A stretch of 64,000 nucleotides of DNA from an uncultured Pseudomonadales bacterium (lineage in GTDB: Bacteria > Pseudomonadota > Gammaproteobacteria > Pseudomonadales > Pseudohongiellaceae). Position numbers and translations under genes: made by a program. Shown one piece after another: positions 39,912-47,331 of the stretch. Location: the NCBI GenBank assembly GCA_943789335.1, contig CALSTS010000003.1:222774-286773 (forward strand), written 5' to 3'. Each line of letters begins with the position of its first letter. Position 1 is the first letter of the stretch. The notes under the pieces were generated by a model. The model made no database searches, had not been told where the DNA came from, and was given only the letters and a program-made list of their open reading frames with translations.

Positions 39912-40496
39912 ATGAGATCACTCTATAAATCTCTTTTAATAACATTAATCTCGACTTTCTCTATATTGGGTTATGCACTCGAAGAAGTTGATCCAGCTTT
40001 AGCTGAGATTACTAATTTCCTCCAATATAGCTCTAGCTTTGCCAGTGCGGGTCAACCCACTCGCGACCAATTTCAGACTATTGCTGATAACGGCTTTGAA
40101 CGAGTGGTTTATATTGCATTTACTGACAATCAAAATGCGCTTTCTGATGCTGATCAGCTGGTAAAAAGCTTAGGTATGGAATATATGCATGTGCCTGTCT
40201 CTTTTGATAATCCTCTGCCCGATGATTTTTATGCCTTTGCCGATTCTATGCAGCGCAATACCGGTAAAAAAACCTTACTGCATTGTCAGGTCAATGCTCG
40301 TGCAACAGCATTCAGTTTTTTATATCGTGTAATTTATGAAGATGTTTCAATAGCTGAAGCCAAGGCCGATATGAATACGGTATGGCAACCCAATGCCGTT
40401 TGGCGGGATTTCATTTTCGAGGTTCTAGCGCAAAGTGGTAAATCGCCAGATTGTGAAGATTGCGACTGGACCCCACCTCCTCCTAGACAACAGTGA
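39912..40496 (+). CDS. Exported dual-specificity/tyrosine phosphatase-like protein (beta-lactamase hydrolase-like family)
   Basis: A 194-residue protein with a signal peptide (cleavage near LGYA). The phosphatase-like fold shows FASAGQPTRDQFQTIADNGFERVVYI near the N-terminus and LLHCQVNARATAFSFLYR near residues 132-149. The active-site loop reads C-x4-R (CQVNAR), one residue shorter than the classical C-x5-R; the same short loop occurs in beta-lactamase-hydrolase-like phosphatases. AGGA lies seven bases before ATG 39912, which is why I reject the longer frame from 39864. A cyclophilin follows 79 bases later. The substrate is unknown. Confidence 0.75.
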   Translation: MRSLYKSLLITLISTFSILGYALEEVDPALAEITNFLQYSSSFASAGQPTRDQFQTIADNGFERVVYIAFTDNQNALSDADQLVKSLGMEYMHVPVSFDNPLPDDFYAFADSMQRNTGKKTLLHCQVNARATAFSFLYRVIYEDVSIAEAKADMNTVWQPNAVWRDFIFEVLAQSGKSPDCEDCDWTPPPPRQQ

Positions 40497-40575
40497 AGAG
40501 AGCAGTAAAGAGAACCGTAAAATCTTTCTATAAACTTTATAGGCAAGGAAGAAGTTTATTATCCTAGCAAATACT

Positions 40576-41172
40576 ATGTATAAATTTACTATTACTGTCG
40601 CTACATTACTTTTACTGTTTTCTGCCAGCGTAAACGCTCAAGTACGTGTGCTCATGTCGACCAGTGAAGGTGATATTGAAATAGATCTTTATACCAATAA
40701 TGCGCCAATTACAGCCGGAAATTTTCTAAGCTTAATTGACAAAAGGCACTTAGATGGAGGGGCTTTCTATCGTGTTGTGAGTTATGAAAATGATAAAGGC
40801 GCTCCATTAATCGAAGTCATCCAAGGCGGGCTTGGAGATAGATCCAATGAATTTGACAGCATTGAACATGAAACCACAGAGCAAACTGGCATCCTGCATA
40901 CTGATGGCGTAATTTCTATGGCGAGAGGTGCAGTTGGTACAGCAAGTACTGAGTTTTTTATTATTTTAGGGAATCAACCCAGCCTCGACTTTGGTGGCGA
41001 AAGAAATGCTGATAATCAGGGTTTTGCTGCTTTTGGAAAAGTTGTTACTGGAATGGACGTCGTTCGAAACATCCAAAGTCTTCCTGCTGACGGGCCGAGC
41101 GACTCGGAATACACTTTAGATCAAATACTGACTCAGCCAGTTATGATCAACACAGTTCGCCGGACTAATTAA
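40576..41172 (+). CDS. Periplasmic cyclophilin-type peptidyl-prolyl isomerase
   Basis: A 198-residue cyclophilin (PF00160) with a signal peptide (cleavage near SVNAQ). Family blocks: TSEGDIEIDLYTNNAPITAGNFL, GAFYRVV, GVISMARGAVGTASTEFFIILG with the catalytic region, and a late FAAFGKVVTGMDVV. It should speed cis-trans proline isomerisation during folding of exported proteins. An insert of about ten residues around GGERNADNQG is common in periplasmic forms. It is transcribed with or just after the phosphatase-like gene and is convergent with the crotonase gene. Confidence 0.88.
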   Translation: MYKFTITVATLLLLFSASVNAQVRVLMSTSEGDIEIDLYTNNAPITAGNFLSLIDKRHLDGGAFYRVVSYENDKGAPLIEVIQGGLGDRSNEFDSIEHETTEQTGILHTDGVISMARGAVGTASTEFFIILGNQPSLDFGGERNADNQGFAAFGKVVTGMDVVRNIQSLPADGPSDSEYTLDQILTQPVMINTVRRTN

Positions 41173-41200
41173 TAAAAATAAGACAGCCAATATTCAGGGC

Positions 41201-41977
41201 TTACTTGCCAGTAAAGTTTGGCTTACGTTTTTCTATAAAGGCATTCACACCCTCCACTTTATCTTCTGAAGCAAACGCTTCTCCAAAGAGTTGGGCCTCA
41301 AGTTGCATGCCATCGTCTTGACTGAGTTCAAAGCCATCCGTCACAGATTTCTTAGCTAATCGCACAGCGAGAGGGCTGCGTTTAGTAATACTAGCCGCCA
41401 TCTCCAAACATTTTTCTTTTAATTCCTCCGCTTCAACTACTTCAGCAACCAAACCCCAGTCATAGGCTTTCTGTGCCGAGTAGATATCGCCTGTTGTTAC
41501 CATTAAGCGCGCTTTTGCTTTACCTATATAGCGGGATAAACGCTGAGTTCCGCCAAGACCAGGGATCAAGCCAAGACTTACTTCAGGCAAACCAAATTTT
41601 GCATTCTGACTAGCTATAATAAAATCACATGCCATAGCCAACTCCAAACCGCCGCCTAAGGCAAAGCCATTTACTGCGGCTATTACAGGTATTGGTGAAT
41701 TTTCTATCAATTGGAAAACAGTCTGTCCGCGTTTAGCAAAAGCTTCACCAGCATTCTTTTCAATTGAAGCCATTTCTTTAATGTCAGCACCCGCAACAAA
41801 CGCTTTTTCTCCACTACCTGTCAGAATTAAACACTGTACAGTTGCATCCAAACTTTCAAAAAAAAGTCCTAGCTCATTTATCACCTTAGCATTCAAAGCA
41901 TTGAGCGCATTGGGTCGAGAAATGCTCAAAATACCAATATTATCTTTAACCTCAAATTCTAAGGTTTCAAAATTCAT
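41201..41977 (-). CDS. Enoyl-CoA hydratase/isomerase family protein
   Basis: A 258-residue crotonase-fold enzyme (PF00378). Key features are AFVAGADIKEMA near residues 62-73 (oxyanion hole), NGFALGGGLELAMACDF near 100-116, FGLPEVSLGLIPGLGGTQRL near 125-144 with the second catalytic Glu, and a late MQLEAQLFGEAFASED. The Glu pair is kept, so hydration of 2-enoyl- or crotonyl-CoA is likely, as in beta-oxidation or butyrate metabolism. ATG 41977 gives the normal family length; the frame extends to 42028. It lies 91 bases after the threonine aldolase gene on the same strand. Confidence 0.88.
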   Translation of the reverse strand: MNFETLEFEVKDNIGILSISRPNALNALNAKVINELGLFFESLDATVQCLILTGSGEKAFVAGADIKEMASIEKNAGEAFAKRGQTVFQLIENSPIPVIAAVNGFALGGGLELAMACDFIIASQNAKFGLPEVSLGLIPGLGGTQRLSRYIGKAKARLMVTTGDIYSAQKAYDWGLVAEVVEAEELKEKCLEMAASITKRSPLAVRLAKKSVTDGFELSQDDGMQLEAQLFGEAFASEDKVEGVNAFIEKRKPNFTGK

Positions 41978-42068
41978 TTTATATTCTCGGGAGAAAAGTT
42001 TAAGGCATCGATTATAAGTAGCTGGCAATACAGCATCATTCGAATATACAAAAAAATTTTATTTTTAA

Positions 42069-43076
42069 CTACGCATAGAATTCTTTTATTGCAGCAATCG
42101 TGGTCTGGATATCCTCACGACTAATATCCAAATGGCAAACCAGTCTTGCCGTATAGCGTGCATCAATCAAAATATTTTTTTGCTCTAAATGCTTAGACAA
42201 CGCAGTAAAATCACCTTCACTGGATTTCAGAAAAACCATATTGGTATGCAAATATTCCAGGTCAACTTCTAATTGTGGAATATTCGTTAATTCTTGCCCA
42301 AGCATGGCTGCGTTTTCATGATCTTCTTCTAATCTCTGAACATTGTTCTCTAAAACATAAATCCCTGCTGCGGCAATAATGCCAGCTTGACGCATTCCTC
42401 CGCCCAGCATTTTGCGCCAACGATGCGCTTCTTCAATTAAGTCTTTGCTACCACATAATACCGAGCCAACTGGTGCACCTAAGCCCTTGGAAAGGCAAAT
42501 AGATACTGAGTCAAAATACTTAACAATTTCCTTAACATCAATACCAAGTTTAACGGCTGCATTGTAAACACGAGCGCCATCAAGATGATTTAATAAACCA
42601 TGATCACTTGCTAGATTAGTGGCTGCTTCTATGTAATCTAGAGGCAGTATTTTTCCTCCAGTTGTATTCTCAAGACACAATAATCGCGACTTGGCAAAGT
42701 GGATATCATCAGGTTTTATAGACGCCAATATATTTTCAAGAGATATACTGCCATCTGCCTCATTATTAATCGGCTGCGGTTGGATGCTGCCTAATACAGC
42801 TGCACCTCCACCTTCATATTTATACGTATGCGCGGTTTGCCCAACCAGGTATTCATCACCGCGCTGACAATGGCACATAAGTGCAATTAAATTTGTTTGT
42901 GTGCCACTGGCGGCAAATATAGCGGCTTCCATACCCGTCTGCTCTGCTGCTAATGCTTCTAATTGTTTAACAGTAGGATCATCCCCCCAAACATCATCCC
43001 CTACTTCAGCCTTAGCCATAACTTCGCGCATTTCCTGAGTAGGTCGGGTTACTGTATCGCTTCGTAAATCGATCAT
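42069..43076 (-). CDS. ltaE: Low-specificity L-threonine aldolase
   Basis: A 335-residue PLP enzyme that splits L-threonine or L-allo-threonine to glycine and acetaldehyde. The sequence has the family start IDLRSDTVTRPTQEMR, the stacking region ASGTQTNLIA, the His in GQTAHTYKYE, NHLDGARVYNAA with the PLP-binding Asp and Arg, and the lysine in SICLSKGLGAPVG (Lys197). Length is normal. It is followed by the crotonase gene. Its presence next to cimA fits a cell that does not route threonine to isoleucine, although threonine deaminase could be elsewhere. Confidence 0.9.
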   Translation of the reverse strand: MIDLRSDTVTRPTQEMREVMAKAEVGDDVWGDDPTVKQLEALAAEQTGMEAAIFAASGTQTNLIALMCHCQRGDEYLVGQTAHTYKYEGGGAAVLGSIQPQPINNEADGSISLENILASIKPDDIHFAKSRLLCLENTTGGKILPLDYIEAATNLASDHGLLNHLDGARVYNAAVKLGIDVKEIVKYFDSVSICLSKGLGAPVGSVLCGSKDLIEEAHRWRKMLGGGMRQAGIIAAAGIYVLENNVQRLEEDHENAAMLGQELTNIPQLEVDLEYLHTNMVFLKSSEGDFTALSKHLEQKNILIDARYTARLVCHLDISREDIQTTIAAIKEFYA

Positions 43077-43384
43077 TTTGAATAGCTCTTTTTGATATTT
43101 AATATTTTTGTTTTATTCGCGAGAACAAACTTTAGTTCTCTCACATTTTAGCATCTAATTTTTTTAATTTTATTCGTGAGAGCGAACTACATCTTGCATC
43201 TCACTTACCAAACGCATAACAAAATCATACTTTCTTAATGCTTCTTTCTTTTGGCCTATCTTCAACATTTTAACGATTAATAATTTTGCTTTCAGCAGAA
43301 GCAAAAAAAACACTCAAAGAGGAAGCATACAATAAAGCTTGAGACCGACCGAGTAGATTTTTAACGAAATATGGAGGCAAAAGA
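43077..43384. other. AT-rich intergenic region with duplicated hairpin-like element
   Basis: About 310 bases between ltaE and the cimA stop, with two imperfect copies of a 40-base element (listed separately). No gene or tRNA is seen. It must contain the ltaE promoter and the cimA transcript end. Confidence 0.5.
43111..43205. repeat. Two imperfect 40-base repeats, each with an inverted repeat
   Basis: TTTTATTCGCGAGAAC at 43111 and TTTTATTCGTGAGAGC near 43168 begin two similar segments. The first holds GAGAAC...GTTCTC, the second GTGAGA...TCTCAC; both could form a hairpin. They lie upstream of ltaE, so an operator or transcript structure is possible. Confidence 0.5.
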
Positions 43385-44935
43385 TTAATCGCCATTATTT
43401 TTAGCATGCAACAAAGTGTTGACCATACGAAGCGTTGCAATCACCGCCGCATAAACTTGATTCGCATTAACCCCACGAGTTCTTAATTTTCGCCCTCGTG
43501 CACCTTCACTATCCCAGGTAATGGTACATTCTGTTAGAGCTCCTACCTTACCTCCCTTAGGAATTCGAACAGCATAATCGAGCAGCTCAGGCAGCTGGAA
43601 ATCTACTTCTTCCATTATTTTTTGCAAAGCATCCATGAAAGCTGAAAAACCTCCGTTGCCATGCCCTGTACCTTCGTAATCAGCGCCATTAATATTTAAA
43701 GACAATTTCACTTCTGACTTATCTCCAAATACACTGTTGATCTGACAATCTTGCAATCGAATATGATGATAATCACTACTTTCGAGAACGTCAGCAATAA
43801 TAAAAGGAAGATCATCAGCAGTAATGACTTCTTTTGAATCGCCAAGTTTTACCACTCTTTCTAAAACTTTTTTCAGATTTTCCGGCGATAATGAAATACC
43901 TAAATCTTCAATATTTTTTAGCACTGAAGCCTTACCACTAAGTTTACCCAAAGCATAAGTGCGGCTACGATCAAAACGTTCTGGACTAAGTTGTGTTTCG
44001 TACAGCCCCCCTTTGACATCGCCGTCTGCATGAATGCCAGATGTTTGAGTAAAAACATCTTCCCCAATAATAGGCATATTGGCTGAAATCCACTTTCCTG
44101 AAAATCGCTCTACCAATTTGCTCACATCAGCTAAGTGCGTTTCATCAATGGACGTGTTAATTCCCATCTTGTCTTTTAATACAACAGCTAACTCAGCCAG
44201 CGAAACATTCCCCGCTCTTTCTCCCAAACAATTGACCGTACAGTGTAAATTGCGAATACCGGTTGTAACCGCCGCCATACAGTTTGCCACAGCCAAGCCG
44301 TAGTCATTATGCGGATGGAAATCAAACAATTGATCAGGAAAGGCTGCCTGCATATCTGTTAAGGCTTCAGTGACTTCAGCCGGGCTCATAACGCCTAAAG
44401 TATCTGGCAACATGAAATGCTCAATACCACTGTCTTTTATTAACGACATCAATCCAAACACATAATCCTTATTGTCTTTATAACCGTTTGACCAATCTTC
44501 CAGATAAGCATTCACCTTAATGCCTCTTTCTTTGGCGTAAGCAACAGTCTTCTTAATATCATCGGCATGCTGCTCTAAGGTTTTGCCGAGCTGATTAGTA
44601 CAATGATTTTCACTACCTTTGGTTAATAGATTCAGCACACGGCCGCCACAATCAAGTATCCAGTCTATGCTCAGCTTATAGTCGACAAAGCCTAGAACTT
44701 CTACCTTTTCTAGATATCCATGTTGCGCCGCCCACTCATTAATACTGCGCACAGCATCTTTTTCGCCTTCCGACACTCGTGCTGAAGCAACTTCAATGCG
44801 ATCCACTTTAAGAGATTCCAACAAAGCCTGCGCAATATTAAGCTTTTCCCCAGCCGAAAAAGACACACCCTGAGTCTGCTCTCCATCTCTCAGCGTGGTG
44901 TCCATTAATGCAACATTGTCCGGTAACTTACTCAT
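43385..44935 (-). CDS. cimA: (R)-citramalate synthase
   Basis: A 516-residue DRE-TIM metallolyase that joins pyruvate and acetyl-CoA to citramalate, the first step of threonine-independent isoleucine synthesis. Seen in order: LMDTTLRDGEQTQGVSFS at the N-terminus, LNLLTKGSENHC, YLEDWSNG, the metal-binding HPHNDYG, GERAGN, and GEDVFTQTSGIHADG. A C-terminal LeuA-type allosteric domain (about residues 390-510) has DYAVRIPKGGKVGALTECTITW. YLEDWSNG and the overall layout match the Leptospira-type CimA rather than LeuA. AGGG lies before the ATG. An isoleucine-codon leader and terminator stand upstream, which independently points to isoleucine. Confidence 0.85.
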   Translation of the reverse strand: MSKLPDNVALMDTTLRDGEQTQGVSFSAGEKLNIAQALLESLKVDRIEVASARVSEGEKDAVRSINEWAAQHGYLEKVEVLGFVDYKLSIDWILDCGGRVLNLLTKGSENHCTNQLGKTLEQHADDIKKTVAYAKERGIKVNAYLEDWSNGYKDNKDYVFGLMSLIKDSGIEHFMLPDTLGVMSPAEVTEALTDMQAAFPDQLFDFHPHNDYGLAVANCMAAVTTGIRNLHCTVNCLGERAGNVSLAELAVVLKDKMGINTSIDETHLADVSKLVERFSGKWISANMPIIGEDVFTQTSGIHADGDVKGGLYETQLSPERFDRSRTYALGKLSGKASVLKNIEDLGISLSPENLKKVLERVVKLGDSKEVITADDLPFIIADVLESSDYHHIRLQDCQINSVFGDKSEVKLSLNINGADYEGTGHGNGGFSAFMDALQKIMEEVDFQLPELLDYAVRIPKGGKVGALTECTITWDSEGARGRKLRTRGVNANQVYAAVIATLRMVNTLLHAKNNGD

Positions 44936-44954
44936 AATCTAAACCCTAAAATGC

Positions 44955-44980
44955 AAAAACCCGCCTGGAGGCGGGTTTTT
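44955..44980 (-). terminator. Attenuator terminator in the cimA leader
   Basis: AAAAACCCGCCT pairs with AGGCGGGTTTTT in a 12-bp stem with a minimal loop, ending in five T on the minus strand. It stands 19 bases upstream of the cimA start and downstream of its promoter and leader frame, so it would stop transcription before cimA unless prevented. Confidence 0.9.
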
Positions 44981-45006
44981 AAAATCGTTAGCACATGCAA
45001 ACAGAT

Positions 45007-45063
45007 TCAACCCACCTTCTGGTGTCGAATAATAATGATTTTGCTAATCAATGTTGTGCTCAT
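45007..45063 (-). CDS. Isoleucine-rich cimA leader peptide
   Basis: An 18-codon open frame upstream of cimA, too short for standard gene finding. It encodes MSTTLISKIIIIRHQKVG and includes four consecutive Ile codons (ATC ATT ATT ATT) at codons 9-12 plus another Ile at codon 6. The stop TGA is 26 bases before the attenuator stem. The ATG lies only about two bases after the start of transcription predicted from the promoter, with no ribosome site, so it would be translated as a nearly leaderless RNA. Ribosome stalling at the Ile run would expose the following segment (see the antiterminator entry). Confidence 0.75.
   Translation of the reverse strand: MSTTLISKIIIIRHQKVG
45009..45017 (-). promoter_or_regulatory. 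Antiterminator segment of the cimA attenuator
   Basis: The minus-strand segment AGGTGGGTT spans the last codons and stop of the leader frame. It can pair over all nine bases (one G-U) with AACCCGCCT, the 5' half of the terminator stem. The same segment can also fold back as CACC-AGAA-GGTG. These are the alternative 1:2, 2:3 and 3:4 pairings of a classical amino-acid attenuator. Confidence 0.75.
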
Positions 45064-45071
45064 AGGGGGCG

Positions 45072-45100
45072 ATAATCGTGAATAACACATTAAAAGTCAA
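45072..45100 (-). promoter_or_regulatory. Promoter for the cimA leader
   Basis: On the minus strand, TTGACT (45100-45095) and GATTAT (45077-45072) are separated by 17 bases. Transcription should start near 45065, two bases ahead of the leader ATG. Confidence 0.65.
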
Positions 45101-45153
45101 GTATTGCTAATTTTTCGCAGATTAAAAAAGTTTCCAGCCAGAACTATCAGCAT

Positions 45154-45453
45154 TTATTTTCTTTCAAGTAATTTTTCTAAAGTCACAAGATAATTGATAA
45201 AGGCTTTTTGCCCTTTTTTTGTTATACAAACGAAGGTCTTGGGTTTGCGATCGACAAAGGTTTTGTTTACATCAATATAACCTGCATCTTGCAAACGTCT
45301 GATATGAACACTGAGGTTACCATCAGTAACATCCAAGGCATCACGTAAAGTAGTAAAACTTGCACCTTCAATGCCATTCAAATAAGCCATAATCGCTAAT
45401 CTGGCTTGTGGATGAATAAGCTCGTCAAGTGGTCCTAATGCAATCTTTGGCAT
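45154..45453 (-). CDS. Winged-helix transcriptional regulator (HTH_34/MarR-like)
   Basis: A 99-residue DNA-binding protein of the PF13601 type. The helix-turn-helix is TTLRDALDVTDGNLSVHIRRL near residues 33-53, followed by the wing VNKTFVDRKPKTFVCITKKG. There is no sensing domain. The ATG at 45453 is preferred over the TTG one codon before. It follows the membrane-protein gene with only a few bases between (TGATTGATG), so it is translated as part of an operon. Similar pairs usually control their own membrane protein. Its ligand is unknown. Confidence 0.8.
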   Translation of the reverse strand: MPKIALGPLDELIHPQARLAIMAYLNGIEGASFTTLRDALDVTDGNLSVHIRRLQDAGYIDVNKTFVDRKPKTFVCITKKGQKAFINYLVTLEKLLERK

Positions 45454-45456
45454 CAA

Positions 45457-46077
45457 TCAGGCCCTATTGCCTAAACGAGCAATCGCTATACCTGGCCCAG
45501 CCATCAAAGATAAGTATGCTAATGAGTAAATAAGACCTACGTAGATATAACTATCAAGCAAGGCCACTAGAATCGCTGTCAGCCACCAACCTAGCGCTAT
45601 CCACCGTAGCCATCCCAAATTAATGATGGCTGCTGTCGCAAAAAAAGCTAGACCCGTCATTGCCGGCGCCACAATTGCCAGACTATATAAAACCTCTTGA
45701 TTCCCTGACACTGCTAGAATAAGCAACAAGCACATGGTTAAGCAAAAGCCAATCCAGATAGATGCGTATGTGCGAGCGCCTGAATTAACCGCTCCTCGTG
45801 TTTGTAAATACGCTAAAATTATTGAGCCACATATCCCTATACCTAATGCAACAAACCAAACAACAATCGACCCCGCATCGGCTGCTACACCTAAGAAACT
45901 TGATCGAATAAAAATATAAAGTTGCGGAAGAGCCAGAACGACCCCCCATAAAATCAAAAACCGGCCATCCAGCGCAGCCGAGTTTTGAGCTTCAAGCATC
46001 ATTTTTTTAATTATGGCTAAATCTTGTTGAGCACTTGATAACTGTTCAACGCTTTGCCCTGTTAATTCTTCGTTCAT
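45457..46077 (-). CDS. Integral membrane protein in a winged-helix regulator operon
   Basis: A 206-residue protein with a short cytoplasmic helix (QLSSAQQDLAIIKKMMLEAQ) and about six hydrophobic segments from residue 40 on. No signal peptide or catalytic motif is apparent. AAAGGATC lies before the ATG. It is followed almost without gap by the HTH_34 regulator and preceded by a second membrane protein gene, suggesting a three-gene unit. I do not recognise the family with certainty. Confidence 0.7.
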   Translation of the reverse strand: MNEELTGQSVEQLSSAQQDLAIIKKMMLEAQNSAALDGRFLILWGVVLALPQLYIFIRSSFLGVAADAGSIVVWFVALGIGICGSIILAYLQTRGAVNSGARTYASIWIGFCLTMCLLLILAVSGNQEVLYSLAIVAPAMTGLAFFATAAIINLGWLRWIALGWWLTAILVALLDSYIYVGLIYSLAYLSLMAGPGIAIARLGNRA

Positions 46078-46120
46078 GACAAGATCCTTTTCTAAATAAT
46101 AAAATTAACTTCCAGCTAAA

Positions 46121-46636
46121 CTATGCTGCTTGTCTAGCAGATTTAGATTGTTTATATAGACGAGTTGTTCTGATTAAAAATTTAATCCACAACACTATAA
46201 AAAACAACATGACCAGCATTTGTATCATCCCAAAAAGCCTGCCGTCAGATCCAAAAAATGGGGAAAACTCTCTTAATACTGCCACTCTTAGGAAAGCTTC
46301 ATTAATTAAGCCGCCATAAAGCATGTAATAACTCCACAGCATGCAGCTTAAATGCGTATTCGCCCAGCCAGCACTACCTTGTCGTGGTGCTGCATACCAC
46401 CCAAGTGACAGAGCAGCTAAGGTTCCGACCGCCATCCAGTGGAATACATTAAATTGCCCTTCTGGATAAATAAGTAAGGCAGATAAATTGGTGACAGCCA
46501 TGACATAAATATACCAATGCCCCCACTTCTTATGATCTACCGACCCCTTTATAGCGAATAGTGCTACTCCACCTGCAATCATGGCAAAAATACACGTTAA
46601 GGTGTGTAACCAACCAATAATCGAAATATTTAACAT
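46121..46636 (-). CDS. DUF2306-like integral membrane protein
   Basis: A 171-residue membrane protein with four helices and histidines inside or at the ends of the first two: WLHTLTCIFAMIAGGVALF, VDHKKWGHWYIYVMAVTNL, VFHWMAVGTLAALSLGWYA and HLSCMLWSYYMLYGGLINE. This pattern is typical of DUF2306-type proteins and hints at haem or metal binding, though no role is proven. AAGGAGACTAAG before the ATG is a strong ribosome site. It is the first gene of the operon with the membrane protein and the HTH_34 regulator. Confidence 0.75.
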   Translation of the reverse strand: MLNISIIGWLHTLTCIFAMIAGGVALFAIKGSVDHKKWGHWYIYVMAVTNLSALLIYPEGQFNVFHWMAVGTLAALSLGWYAAPRQGSAGWANTHLSCMLWSYYMLYGGLINEAFLRVAVLREFSPFFGSDGRLFGMIQMLVMLFFIVLWIKFLIRTTRLYKQSKSARQAA

Positions 46637-46831
46637 CTTAGTCTCCTTGTTTTTGACTAAAACTTTGGCCTTGCAACTTCTTAAAGTACTTTGTTAAATA
46701 AAGTACTTTCAAAATTATATTAAGTCAAGCTATTTAATAAAACTATAAGCATTACTTTTAATGCTTTTGCTGAATACTAGGTGCCGTCAAACTAAAACTT
46801 ATCATTGCAAATACAGTACAATGCCGACCTC

Positions 46832-47317
46832 ATGACAGAAAGTAATGAAACAATAATAGTTAAAGATGCCGCCTTGTGGCGCAGATTAGCCGCAATGGTT
46901 TATGACAGTATTGTTATTATTGCCATCTGGATGGTCGTGGGTTTTATTGTGCTCTCGGCGTTTGGAATTGATCAGGCGCAGATTGTTGAAAATGACCATG
47001 TGGTGATGGATCCTTACTATCGAATTACGCTTTTCTCTTCTATGTTATTAAGCGCTTATCTGTTTTTCGCTTGGTTTTGGACTCACAGTGGCCAAACACT
47101 AGGAATGCAGGCTTGGAAGATACGTGTACAAAATTCAGATGCTTCAGCTATTTCTTATAAACAAAGTTTGATTCGTTGTATCACGGCACCTTTTTCATTT
47201 GTACTTTTTGGTGCAGGGTATTTTTATTTGTTTTTTAATACAGAAAAACTAACTTTGCCGGATCTTTTGTCACGCTCTATTGTGGTTTTAGATTCTTGGG
47301 ATAAAAAGACCCAATAA
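46832..47317 (+). CDS. RDD family membrane protein
   Basis: A 161-residue protein of the RDD family (PF06271). It has the N-terminal LWRRLAAMVYDSIVIIAIWM with the R and D residues, a second helix near residues 70-90, WFWTHSGQTLGMQAWKIRV in the middle and a final helix. The frame is open from a TTG at 46805, but ATG 46832 starts a normal family protein. It is convergent with lptG. In gammaproteobacteria RDD genes often sit beside lptFG, as here. Its function is unknown, possibly transport. Confidence 0.88.
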   Translation: MTESNETIIVKDAALWRRLAAMVYDSIVIIAIWMVVGFIVLSAFGIDQAQIVENDHVVMDPYYRITLFSSMLLSAYLFFAWFWTHSGQTLGMQAWKIRVQNSDASAISYKQSLIRCITAPFSFVLFGAGYFYLFFNTEKLTLPDLLSRSIVVLDSWDKKTQ

Positions 47318-47331
47318 TTTAATCGAATTAA

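Noticed and set aside
45088-45090. Longer in-frame start for the cimA leader peptide
   Set aside because: This ATG lies between the predicted -35 and -10 boxes, so it would not be in the transcript from that promoter.
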